This document shows positions 1-7,491 of a DNA stretch of 23,093 nucleotides, piece by piece. Where the stretch lies: NCBI GenBank assembly GCA_947630355.1, contig CANRHJ010000006.1:1-23093 (forward strand), read 5' to 3'. Source of the DNA: Candidatus Gastranaerophilales bacterium (GTDB taxonomy: Bacteria > Cyanobacteriota > Vampirovibrionia > Gastranaerophilales > Gastranaerophilaceae). The notes under the pieces were generated by a model that saw nothing but the letters and a program-made list of their open reading frames with translations, made no database searches and had not been told where the DNA came from. Position 1 is the first letter of the stretch; each line of letters starts with the position of its first letter. A program made the translations under genes and the position numbers.

Positions 1-50
1 TCTTCTTCCGTCAAAGGAGTTGAATTATCATCGGTTTCAAATATATTCAT
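1..50 (-). CDS. N-terminus of mobile mystery protein B (Fic-domain), cut by window edge
   Basis: Only the first 16 complete codons lie in the window. The ATG is at 50-48 and the peptide begins MNIFETDDNSTPLTEEE, the last residue being cut by the edge. The start lies just 2 bases beyond the stop codon of the upstream XRE gene, so the two are almost certainly co-transcribed. In the family known as mobile mystery proteins A and B, the XRE protein A is followed by protein B, which carries a Fic domain (usually AMP transfer from ATP to a target protein). The short acidic start with a TPL motif fits what I recall of B proteins. No Fic motif can be seen here, so the identity rests mostly on the neighbour. 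Confidence 0.5.
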   Translation of the reverse strand, partial: MNIFETDDNSTPLTEE

Positions 51-52
51 CT

Positions 53-496
53 TTAATCTTCATCCCAAATTCTTGCAGTGTTGTTATCCGAAAGCTCTTT
101 AATTAAATCTTCCAATATATCTTCACTTTCGGCAAGCTGATTTTCAAGCCCCATGTTCTTATTAACTTTATTCAATATTTTTAAGGCTTTCTTTTTTGCT
201 TGGTTATAAATAATATCGTCAATATTTTCTCTTGGCACAAGCGCATAAACAAAATCACAATTTAGAGCATCCGCTATTCTTTCCATCGTTGAAATTTTAA
301 TATTTTGTTCATTTTTTTCCATATTTATAACTCTTGGCTGAGAAACATCTATCTTTTTTGCCAATTGCGTAGTTGTCATGCCTAAAAACTCACGGATTGT
401 TTTTAACCAACCCTGTTTTGGTCGTTCGATAACAGACTTTTTTAATACATCAAATTTCTTCTGATAAAAGTGTCTAAGTATTTTTTTATTATCCAT
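53..496 (-). CDS. XRE-family regulator, mobile mystery protein A type (putative antitoxin)
   Basis: A 147-residue DNA-binding protein. A basic N-terminal segment leads into a helix-turn-helix domain at about residues 32-90, with the recognisable stretches RPKQGWLKTIREFLGM and TTTQLAKKIDVSQPRVINME. The tail (about 95-140) is helical and acidic. The RPxxGWxxxIRxxLGM lead-in is typical of mobile mystery protein A, named from its frequent presence on mobile elements next to protein B. The likely role is repression of its own promoter and control of the Fic partner that starts 2 bases downstream. An AGG lies about 6 bases before the ATG. The upstream DNA carries repeated TATTATAA boxes that could be its operators. 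The family is recognised from sequence; the antitoxin role is inference. Confidence 0.8.
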   Translation of the reverse strand: MDNKKILRHFYQKKFDVLKKSVIERPKQGWLKTIREFLGMTTTQLAKKIDVSQPRVINMEKNEQNIKISTMERIADALNCDFVYALVPRENIDDIIYNQAKKKALKILNKVNKNMGLENQLAESEDILEDLIKELSDNNTARIWDED

Positions 497-508
497 ATAT
501 AACCTATA

Positions 509-549
509 TATTATAATTTTCTATTTATATTATAACTTATTTATTATAA
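509..549 (-). promoter_or_regulatory. Repeated TATTATAA boxes upstream of the mobile mystery pair
   Basis: TATTATAA occurs at 509-516, 528-535 and 542-549 on the plus strand. The first and third copies extend to an identical 13-mer, TATTATAATTTTC, at 509-521 and 542-554, spaced exactly 33 bp (about three helical turns). Read on the minus strand, each copy contains TTATAATA, so the repeats overlap -10-like elements for the XRE gene starting at 496. They are either autoregulatory operators or a by-product of AT-richness. The even spacing favours operators. Confidence 0.35.
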
Positions 550-683
550 TTTTCAATATATTTTATAATATTTATGTTATATTTTTTAATCATATTAATT
601 ATACCACTTTTACCCCCTCCCGTTGCAATATAATTAAAATTCCCGATAAGATATTTTTATGCGATAATTGACTGGAGGCGAAA

Positions 684-2021
684 ATGCAAAACGGGTATAT
701 GACAGATACAATAAGTGCAATTGCTACTCCTATCGGCAGTGGAGGAGTTAGCATTATTCGTATATCTGGTGCAAAAGCATTTGAGATAATTGATAAATTA
801 TTTTCGGTTAAAAATATTGTTCCTAACAGAATTTATCACGGAAATATTATAGAAAACGGCGAAAAGCTTGATGATGTAATAGTTCTTCCTTTTAAGTCCC
901 CCAACAGCTATACGGGTGAAGATGTAATAGAAATCCAATGTCATGGCGGAGTTTATATTACCAATAAAATATTGGATTTAACCATAAAATCGGGCGCCCG
1001 ACTCGCACAAAAAGGCGAATACACTAAGCGCGCTTTTTTAAACGGTAAAATGGATTTATCTCAAGCGGAGGCGGTTTTAGACCTTATCCAAGCTCCCACC
1101 GAAAAATTTGCTTCTTCAACCGCTAAAAACCTTTTCGGAAAACTTTCTCTGGAAATTTCCAACATCAGGCATGAAATAATGGAGCTTTTATCTAAGATTG
1201 TTGCCGCTGTTGATTTTCCTGAGGATGTTAAAGAACCGGAATATTCTTATATTGAAAACACTATTGAAAATATACTCGAAAAAATAAATAAGATTTTAAG
1301 TTTTTCAAAAAGTTCAAATGTATTCAGGCAGGGTGTAAAAATTGTGCTTGCAGGACGTCCGAACGTAGGCAAATCCTCTTTATTCAATGCTTTATTAAAT
1401 TTAGACCGCGCAATAGTTACCGATATTGCGGGAACGACGCGGGATTGTTTGCAGGAAACGCTTGATATAGACGGAATACCCGTTACAATTATTGATACCG
1501 CAGGCATAAGGGAAGGCGAAAACATTAATAAAGTTGAAGCAATCGGAATAGATTATTCCAAAAAATATCAGCAGGAGGCTGACCTTATTTTATTCCTGTA
1601 TGCCTTGAATGACGGTTTTACACAGGAAGATGAGAGGATTTTTGAAACAATAAAAGATAAAAATTATATCAAAATAGCCGCTAAATCCGACCTTACAAAC
1701 AATAAAGACGAAAGCTCCGTTTGTATTTCTTTAAAAACAGGCGATAACTTGGATATTTTAAAAGAAAAAATAAAAGCTTCAGTTATCAATCAAAACCTTA
1801 CGGAGGTTGAATTTATTACCAATAAAAGACAACAAAAATGCTTGGAAGAAACAAAAAATGCGCTTATAAACGCTTTAATCGGCGCTCAAAACAGACAAAT
1901 TCAAGACCTTATCTCCATTGATGTTAAATCCGCTCTGATGTTTATAAGCGAGGTCTCGGGCGAAGTTGTTACGGATGAAATTTTGAATAATATTTTTGAT
2001 AACTTCTGCATCGGGAAATAA
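684..2021 (+). CDS. mnmE: tRNA uridine-5-carboxymethylaminomethyl(34) synthesis GTPase MnmE
   Basis: This GTPase works with MnmG to place the aminomethyl-type modification on U34 of certain tRNAs, in the cytoplasm. The protein has 445 residues, the family's usual length. The N-terminal formyl-THF-binding domain starts DTISAIATPIGSGG, and a helical domain surrounds an inserted G domain: G1 GRPNVGKSS at 224-232, G2 TDIAGTTRD at 246-254 and G3 DTAG at 271-274. The C-terminus ends CIGK with the catalytic-type Cys442. The G4 motif reads AKSD (333-336) where NKxD is usual, which is odd because the Asn normally contacts guanine. The ATG at 684 is preferred over the in-frame ATG at 699 because GGAGG (674-678) lies 5 bases before it. 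Confidence 0.96.
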   Translation: MQNGYMTDTISAIATPIGSGGVSIIRISGAKAFEIIDKLFSVKNIVPNRIYHGNIIENGEKLDDVIVLPFKSPNSYTGEDVIEIQCHGGVYITNKILDLTIKSGARLAQKGEYTKRAFLNGKMDLSQAEAVLDLIQAPTEKFASSTAKNLFGKLSLEISNIRHEIMELLSKIVAAVDFPEDVKEPEYSYIENTIENILEKINKILSFSKSSNVFRQGVKIVLAGRPNVGKSSLFNALLNLDRAIVTDIAGTTRDCLQETLDIDGIPVTIIDTAGIREGENINKVEAIGIDYSKKYQQEADLILFLYALNDGFTQEDERIFETIKDKNYIKIAAKSDLTNNKDESSVCISLKTGDNLDILKEKIKASVINQNLTEVEFITNKRQQKCLEETKNALINALIGAQNRQIQDLISIDVKSALMFISEVSGEVVTDEILNNIFDNFCIGK

Positions 2022-2066
2022 CCTATATTGATACCCTGTCGGGGGATTAAAAAAATCAAATTATAT

Positions 2067-2095
2067 TTAAAATTTAAAATATAAATTGATATAAA
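2067..2095 (+). promoter_or_regulatory. Candidate promoter for the PAS/histidine kinase gene
   Basis: TTAAAA at 2067-2072, a 17-base spacer and TATAAA at 2090-2095. TG lies at 2087-2088, giving an extended -10 (TGATATAAA). The predicted start of transcription, about 2102, leaves a leader of only about 7 bases before the ATG at 2109. Confidence 0.4.
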
Positions 2096-2108
2096 AACGG
2101 GTGCAAAA

Positions 2109-3176
2109 ATGGATTTTTCTTCAATTTTGTTCAGTAAAAACAATGAAATTTTAAAAGAAGCTTTTACTCATATCTCAAAATATTCTTCGGGTGAGATTAT
2201 TATAACTGACGAAAAATTTAACATATTATTCCAGAATTCAAGATATATTTTTAAAGACAACAAATTTAACATATTAAATTTAACACCTGAATTTATAAAT
2301 CAAAATCTAAAAATAAACTTTGAAAATTTTAAGAATTCAGAGAAAAACCACTTATTTTTGAAACTAATATTTAATGATAAGAAAAATATTATAAATATTC
2401 CGATAGAGGTACATATATGTAAAATAAGGAATAAAAGGAATACCGTAAAAGGGTATTCAATAATAATACAGGATATAACACAAGAAATAAAAAACAGAAT
2501 ACAAAAAGAAACTTTTATAGATATAATTACGCACGATTTAAAAAATCCGATAAGAGCGAACATTCAAGTTTTGGAACTGATAATAAATAACAAATTCGGT
2601 GAAATAGAAGAAAATGTAAGAACAATACTCGATGAACTGTTAAATTCGTGTAAGTTTATAAACTATATGGCGGATAATCTGCTGATAAGATATAAAAATG
2701 AATTTAATACATACGAATTGCAAAAAGAGAAATATTCAATAGTAAATTTGGTAAAAGAGAAATGCAACAAGTTAAACAACATTCTTGAAAGAAAGCATCA
2801 AACAACCGAACTGATTGTCAGAGGAGAAATAAAAGATATAAATATTGATATAGAGGAAATAGGCAAAGTAATTAACAATCTGATAATAAATGCATCAGAA
2901 CAGAGTACCGAATATTCAAAAATAATAATAGAGATAGAGAATAAGAAAGATAATATAAACGTATCAATTACCGATTTCGGATATCCGAAAAAGCAGGAGC
3001 ATTTAAACGAAATATTTGAAGAATATATAACTTGTTCCAACAAATTCAGGAAAATAGGATTTAGCTTAGAGTTATATAACTGCAGAAGAATAATAGAAGC
3101 ACATAACGGAAATATAAAAGCGCAAGACAGTAATAATAAAGGAACACAGATAACTTTTTCACTGCCCGTATGTTGA
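2109..3176 (+). CDS. Orphan cytoplasmic PAS-containing histidine kinase with degraded ATP lid
   Basis: A 355-residue soluble protein with no membrane segment. Residues about 25-128 look like a PAS sensor domain ending in a PAC-like segment (VKGYSIIIQDIT). The HisKA helix follows with the intact phosphoacceptor motif THDLKNP, His142. The C-terminal HATPase domain has a recognisable N box (NNLIINASEQS), but the G1 box reads DFGYP instead of DxGxG and the G2 region reads GFSLELYNC where GFGLGLYIC-like sequence is usual. ATP binding is therefore doubtful. No response regulator is adjacent: mnmE lies upstream and clpB downstream. It may still dimerise and accept phosphate from a partner, or act as a sensor scaffold. 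Domain calls are secure; activity is inference. The only ribosome-site candidate is a weak GGGTG. Confidence 0.8.
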   Translation: MDFSSILFSKNNEILKEAFTHISKYSSGEIIITDEKFNILFQNSRYIFKDNKFNILNLTPEFINQNLKINFENFKNSEKNHLFLKLIFNDKKNIINIPIEVHICKIRNKRNTVKGYSIIIQDITQEIKNRIQKETFIDIITHDLKNPIRANIQVLELIINNKFGEIEENVRTILDELLNSCKFINYMADNLLIRYKNEFNTYELQKEKYSIVNLVKEKCNKLNNILERKHQTTELIVRGEIKDINIDIEEIGKVINNLIINASEQSTEYSKIIIEIENKKDNINVSITDFGYPKKQEHLNEIFEEYITCSNKFRKIGFSLELYNCRRIIEAHNGNIKAQDSNNKGTQITFSLPVC

Positions 3177-3220
3177 TTAAAAAATTAATTAAAAATAAAT
3201 TTTTGCTGAATTTATAAAAA

Positions 3221-3273
3221 ACACCATTAAACTAAAAATAGGTTTAGAAATAAACACTAAGAAAAGAGGTGTT
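3221..3273 (+). promoter_or_regulatory. Inverted repeat spanning the clpB ribosome binding site
   Basis: AACACC at 3221-3226 is exactly complementary to GGTGTT at 3268-3273, and the latter overlaps the clpB Shine-Dalgarno sequence GAGG (3266-3269). Inside lies a second imperfect pair, TAAAC(T) with GGTTTA. If the transcript starts upstream of 3221 the ribosome site could be masked, as in heat-responsive leaders. The transcript start is unknown and no strong -10 was found. Confidence 0.25.
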
Positions 3274-3278
3274 CTAAA

Positions 3279-5891
3279 ATGATAGATTTTAACAGATTAA
3301 CGGATTATACAAAGGAAGTGATATATAGTGCGCAGCAATTAATGTTCAGATACAATAACTCACAATTAGAGCCTGTACATATAATGCTGGCGATAGCGGA
3401 AGATACTGAAGGAATTGCAAAAGATTTTTGTGAAGAATTAAAAATCAATAACGATAACTTCAGACATCAGCTTGTGAACGAAATATCAACCCTTCCGCAA
3501 ATACAATCAACAAATCCAAATCAGCAGTTATATTTATCACAAATGACGAATAAAATGTTTGATTTGGCTCAAGAGAGTGCAGACAGCCTGAAAGATTCCT
3601 TTATAAGCATAGAGCATATTTTAATAGGAATGACAGATTTAACCGGCTCAAAAATTCAACAAATTTTAAACAATAATAAAATAAACAAAAACACAATTTT
3701 AAACGTAATGAAGAAAGTAAGAGGCAACAGAAAAGTGGATTGTAAGAATGCGGAAGAACAATATAAAGCGCTTGAAAAATATTCGACAGACCTGACAGCT
3801 ATGGCACGTAAAGGGAAATTAGACCCCGTTATCGGAAGAGATGATGAGATAAGACGTGTTATTCAGGTTCTAAACCGTAAAACGAAAAATAACCCCGTAT
3901 TGATAGGCGAACCGGGTGTAGGTAAAACAGCAATAATAGAAGGTTTAGCCCAAAGAATAATAAGGGGCGACGTTCCTGAAAATTTAAAAGATACAAAGCT
4001 TGTTTCTTTAGATTTAGGTGCATTGATAGCCGGAGCGAAGTTCAGAGGTGAATTTGAAGAACGTTTAAAGGCAGTATTAAAAGAAGTAGAAAATTCAAAC
4101 GGCGAAATAATAATGTTTATTGATGAGCTGCATACGGTAGTAGGCGCTGGAGCAACGGAGGGTTCAACCGATGCCAGCAATTTATTAAAACCAATGCTGG
4201 CGAGAGGTACATTGAGGTGTATCGGCGCAACTACAATAAACGAATACAGGAAATATATAGAAAAAGACCCCGCCTTAGAACGTCGTTTTCAGCCCGTTAT
4301 GGTTGATGAACCTTCTATAGAAGATACTATAAGTATTTTAAGAGGTTTAAAACAAAGGTATGAAGTACATCACGGAGTAAGGATTAAAGATTCCGCGCTT
4401 GTTGCAGCGGCTAAATTATCAGATAGGTATATAACAGACAGATTTCTGCCTGATAAGGCTATTGATTTAGTAGATGAAGCGGCATCCTCGCTCAGGATTG
4501 AAATAGATTCCATGCCCGAAGAGCTTGATATGCTTGTAAGACAAAAAATGCAGTTAGAAATAGAAAGAGAAGCTTTAAAACAGGAAGAAAATCCTGATAA
4601 TACAGAGAAAATAGCCAATATTGAAAATATTTTAAAAGACTTAAACGAAAAAATTGACAAATTAAAAACTCAATGGGAAATGGAAAAACGCTCAATTCAA
4701 GGCGAAGCTTCAATAAAAGAAGAAATAGAAAAAGTCAAAATTCAAATAGAAGAAGCTGAGCGGAATATGGATTTACAGAAGGCCGCAGAACTAAAATACG
4801 GCAAACTTATCGGGCTTGAAAAACAATTGAAAGAAGCAGGTGAAAACACTAAAGACCATAAAAATACACTTTTAAAAGAAGAAATAGATGAAGATGATAT
4901 AGCTGAAATAGTAAGCAAATGGACGGGAATTGCGGTAAATAAACTGCTTGAAAGCGAGATGCAAAAACTTGTTAATATGGAGGAATTTTTGCATAAACGT
5001 GTAGTAGGGCAGGATGAAGCAGTTGAAGTTGTATCTGATGCAATCAGGCGTGCGCGCTCAGGCTTAAAAGATCCAAACAGACCCATCGGAACATTTATTT
5101 TCTTAGGTCCTACGGGTGTGGGGAAAACCGAGCTTGCTAAAGCCTTAGCGGAATTTATGTTCAATGACGAAGATGCTCTTATAAGAATTGATATGTCAGA
5201 ATACATGGAAAAACATACGGTTGCAAGGTTGATAGGCGCGCCTCCCGGATACGTAGGCTACGATGAAGGCGGCCAATTAACGGAGCAGGTAAGGAGAAAA
5301 CCTTATTCCGTTGTACTTTTTGATGAAATTGAAAAAGCACATCCGGATGTATTTAACATTATGCTTCAAATCTTTGATGACGGCAGACTGACAGACTCCA
5401 AAGGCAGAACCGTTGACTTTAAAAATACTTTAATTATATTAACAAGTAATATAGGTAGTGAGATAATTTTAAAGAATACTCTTGAATCTATGCTGTCTGA
5501 GAAACAAGCGGAACAGACAAAAGAAGAAGTTATGGCTTTAATGCAAGAACGTTTCAAACCTGAATTTTTAAACAGAATAGATGAAATCGTATTTTTTAAA
5601 GCATTAACTATGATGCAGTTAGCTAAAATTGTTGATATACAAGCGGAACATTTAAAACAATTGCTGACCGAACAAGATATAACAATAGAAATAACAGATG
5701 ATGCAAAAGAATATTTGGCACAAAAAGGATATAATCCCATCTACGGTGCAAGACCGCTAAAAAGAACGATAAGGCAGCTTGTCGAAAATCCTCTGTCAAA
5801 GAAATTGTTAAAACAAGAGATTACTCCTCACTCAAAAGTAACAATAGATGTCGATAACGATGAATTAACTTTCAAATCAACAGAAATATAA
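3279..5891 (+). CDS. clpB: ATP-dependent protein disaggregase ClpB
   Basis: A hexameric AAA+ chaperone that, with DnaK, pulls polypeptides out of aggregates. The 870 residues match ClpB length. Order of domains: Clp_N double repeat (about 1-145), first AAA module with Walker A GEPGVGKT (210-217) and Walker B IIMFIDELH (277-285), a long coiled-coil middle domain (about 410-525), second AAA module with Walker A GPTGVGKT (610-617), and a C-terminal domain with the GARPLKR sensor-2 motif. ClpB rather than ClpC is chosen from the full-length middle domain and the diagnostic stretch RYEVHHGVRI. The ATG has GAGG 9 bases upstream. The gene ends in a strong terminator. No CIRCE element is visible upstream, so HrcA control is not supported. 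Confidence 0.96.
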   Translation: MIDFNRLTDYTKEVIYSAQQLMFRYNNSQLEPVHIMLAIAEDTEGIAKDFCEELKINNDNFRHQLVNEISTLPQIQSTNPNQQLYLSQMTNKMFDLAQESADSLKDSFISIEHILIGMTDLTGSKIQQILNNNKINKNTILNVMKKVRGNRKVDCKNAEEQYKALEKYSTDLTAMARKGKLDPVIGRDDEIRRVIQVLNRKTKNNPVLIGEPGVGKTAIIEGLAQRIIRGDVPENLKDTKLVSLDLGALIAGAKFRGEFEERLKAVLKEVENSNGEIIMFIDELHTVVGAGATEGSTDASNLLKPMLARGTLRCIGATTINEYRKYIEKDPALERRFQPVMVDEPSIEDTISILRGLKQRYEVHHGVRIKDSALVAAAKLSDRYITDRFLPDKAIDLVDEAASSLRIEIDSMPEELDMLVRQKMQLEIEREALKQEENPDNTEKIANIENILKDLNEKIDKLKTQWEMEKRSIQGEASIKEEIEKVKIQIEEAERNMDLQKAAELKYGKLIGLEKQLKEAGENTKDHKNTLLKEEIDEDDIAEIVSKWTGIAVNKLLESEMQKLVNMEEFLHKRVVGQDEAVEVVSDAIRRARSGLKDPNRPIGTFIFLGPTGVGKTELAKALAEFMFNDEDALIRIDMSEYMEKHTVARLIGAPPGYVGYDEGGQLTEQVRRKPYSVVLFDEIEKAHPDVFNIMLQIFDDGRLTDSKGRTVDFKNTLIILTSNIGSEIILKNTLESMLSEKQAEQTKEEVMALMQERFKPEFLNRIDEIVFFKALTMMQLAKIVDIQAEHLKQLLTEQDITIEITDDAKEYLAQKGYNPIYGARPLKRTIRQLVENPLSKKLLKQEITPHSKVTIDVDNDELTFKSTEI

Positions 5892-5914
5892 AAACATACA
5901 CACATTATTATAAA

Positions 5915-5947
5915 CCCCGAAGATTAAGTTTCTTCGGGATTTTTTTC
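5915..5947 (+). terminator. Rho-independent terminator of clpB, probably bidirectional
   Basis: CCCGAAGA (5916-5923) pairs with TCTTCGGG (5931-5938) around a 7-base loop, followed by a T-rich tract from 5940. The stop codon of the minus-strand gene (5926-5924) lies in the loop. On the minus strand the stem is followed by TTTATAATAATG, so it may also stop that gene. Confidence 0.9.
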
Positions 5948-6196
5948 TTCTTTATTTTTAATACCGAGCCAGCCTTTTATTTTATTGCCGATAGAATCGA
6001 GATTATCTAACAATAATTCGTTTTTTTCTTTTTCGTTTTCATCGGAAGAAAATTCAAAAACATCATTTTCCTCATCATCTTTTTTCTTTTTGCGATTTTG
6101 TTGAAAATATCCTAAATTACCTGCGCCGCCATCATTTGTATGATGTGACTTTTGAATGGATGGAATATTTTCGGGACCGTTAATGCCAAATGACAT
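5924..6196 (-). CDS. Small charged hypothetical protein (90 aa)
   Basis: Not recognised. The 90-residue protein has a Gly/Asn-rich start (MSFGINGPENIP), a lysine run (RKKKK) near residue 35, an acidic low-complexity middle and a helical C-terminus with LLLDNLDSIGNKIKGWLGI. No signal peptide or membrane segment is present. It looks largely disordered, with one amphipathic helix that could bind a membrane or partner. It is probably real because AGAGGT lies at a good distance before the ATG, a -10/-35 pair sits further upstream, and it ends in the shared terminator. It is convergent with clpB and divergent from the gene at 6496. Confidence 0.65.
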   Translation of the reverse strand: MSFGINGPENIPSIQKSHHTNDGGAGNLGYFQQNRKKKKDDEENDVFEFSSDENEKEKNELLLDNLDSIGNKIKGWLGIKNKEEKNPEET

Positions 6197-6243
6197 AATT
6201 TGTACCTCTTTTTAGAAAGTGAACATATAACTTATCTATCTAT

Positions 6244-6272
6244 ATTATATACTACTTTTGTAGAAATTAAAA
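6244..6272 (-). promoter_or_regulatory. Candidate promoter of the 90-aa gene
   Basis: On the minus strand, TTTTAA (6272-6267), a 17-base spacer and TATAAT (6249-6244). The spacer contains the inverted repeat CTAC-AAAA-GTAG, a possible repressor site. The leader would be about 40 bases and include AGAGGT. Confidence 0.45.
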
Positions 6273-6478
6273 TCATGCATTTGTAGCATTGTTAAAAAAT
6301 GTAAAATTTTTTAACCGAAGAAGATAACCGGTTCAAATAATAAAAGGAGCGCGATATTACAGAGCTTTTCGGGAAAAGATTTAAACATTTTTCGTCCGGC
6401 ACGGAACTTTTATTTTCTGACCATACAATGACACAATAGTGACTATTCATCATAAATTATTAAATATTAAAGCGATAA

Positions 6479-6487
6479 TGTTATAAT
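6479..6487 (+). promoter_or_regulatory. Extended -10 promoter giving a near-leaderless transcript
   Basis: TGTTATAAT at 6479-6487 is a perfect extended -10. Only 8 bases separate it from the ATG at 6496, so transcription should begin within about 0-3 bases of the start codon. No Shine-Dalgarno sequence is present. Confidence 0.5.
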
Positions 6488-6495
6488 TTACAGTA

Positions 6496-7491
6496 ATGAC
6501 GAATATAAATCCATTTCAATATACAAACAGTTTTATAAAAGGATACAACGCTGCAAGGGCTGCGAATACTCAAAATAGTGCAATTTTTCAACAAAATGAA
6601 AATACTGTATTAAATCAGCCGAGTCAAACAATTCTGCCAAAAACGATGCAGCAGCTGAGTCAAACAACCGCAGAACTTGCTGCACTTGACAGCCGGCAGA
6701 CAATTGACATGTTAAAACAGCTTTTGAATATGCCTAAGAACTTTGAAGAACTTCTCACTCAATTAACAAGCAGTAAAGAAGGAATAAATCAGAGTCTCGG
6801 ACTCTTGCTTTTAGCTGCAAATTCCGATTTAAGCGCTTTATCTGTTTTATTAAAAAACAGTTCAAAAGAAGCTATGACAAACCTTTACAAAATGCTTGCC
6901 CAATTAAATCAAATCGGAATGAGCCTGCAAGACGAGTTAATATCTGAAATTACCAAATATATATCATTTGTTGCGGCATCATCAAATAGTGACGTTCAAA
7001 CCCTTAAAGCGGTAATATTAATGTATTTGCCGTGGCTGCCTTTAACTGATCCAAACTCTTTCAGACTTGAAATAGGCAATAAAAACGGTAGTGATAACAA
7101 TTTTAGTGATGATTATATATCGGTATTAATATCAACGGAGAATTACGGTAATATACAAGCAGACATATACAAAACAGAAAAAGACGGAATAAAAATACTG
7201 ATGATAACATCCGAAACATTCCCTCAATCAATTTTAAAAGAATTAATGAAAGAGGAGAGTAAAAAATACAGCATAAACATAAATATGGAAATGGCCGTAA
7301 AAAAGTCATTTAACAAAGAACAATCAGGTAAAGCCGAGTTACAATTATCAATGAACACAAGTCCCGGCGTTAATCCGTTTTTATTATTAATATCAAATAC
7401 GTTAATAAAAAATGTACATTCAATAGATAACAAAGAAAAATTACGGCATCAGAGAGAAGAGAAGATAACAAATGGCAAAAATAAAAACTAA
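6496..7491 (+). CDS. Unrecognised 331-aa protein upstream of radA (faintly FliK-like)
   Basis: Family not recognised with confidence. The N-terminal 60 residues are Gln/Asn/Thr-rich and probably disordered. Residues about 60-165 are helical and Leu-rich. A motif LPWLPL (near 178-183) leads into a predominantly beta-type C-terminal part containing the pattern NYGNIQADIYKTEKDGIKI. The order (disordered N-part, then a C-domain with a G-x-I/V-x-V-type strand pair) faintly recalls FliK hook-length proteins, but no flagellar gene is in the window. There is no signal peptide. The last 20 bases overlap radA, implying one transcript and probable translational coupling. The start is supported by the closely placed extended -10 rather than by a ribosome site. 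Confidence 0.6.
   Translation: MTNINPFQYTNSFIKGYNAARAANTQNSAIFQQNENTVLNQPSQTILPKTMQQLSQTTAELAALDSRQTIDMLKQLLNMPKNFEELLTQLTSSKEGINQSLGLLLLAANSDLSALSVLLKNSSKEAMTNLYKMLAQLNQIGMSLQDELISEITKYISFVAASSNSDVQTLKAVILMYLPWLPLTDPNSFRLEIGNKNGSDNNFSDDYISVLISTENYGNIQADIYKTEKDGIKILMITSETFPQSILKELMKEESKKYSININMEMAVKKSFNKEQSGKAELQLSMNTSPGVNPFLLLISNTLIKNVHSIDNKEKLRHQREEKITNGKNKN

Larger units (their letters stand above)
6197..6495. other. 299-bp divergent intergenic region with palindromes
   Basis: It lies between two divergent genes. Near the minus-strand gene are its promoter and the spacer palindrome CTAC-TTTT-GTAG (6252-6263). In the middle are AACCGGTT (about 6326-6333), the hairpin CTTTT-CGGG-AAAAG and a GGAG (6346-6349) six bases before an ATT codon that opens 27 sense codons ending at TAG 6437-6439. 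Near the plus-strand gene is the inverted repeat AATAGT-G-ACTATT (6435-6447). Base composition around 6340-6420 is less AT-rich than its surroundings. No gene can be called with confidence. Confidence 0.4.

Noticed and set aside
684..698. Alternative mnmE start at ATG 699
   Set aside because: GGAGG is 5 bases before 684 and too far from 699.
2031..2060. Hairpin CCC-TGTC-GGG after mnmE as a terminator
   Set aside because: Only three GC pairs and an A-rich, not T-rich, tail on the plus strand.
4742..5206. 154-codon open frame antisense to clpB
   Set aside because: Ser-rich shadow peptide produced by clpB codon bias on the opposite strand.
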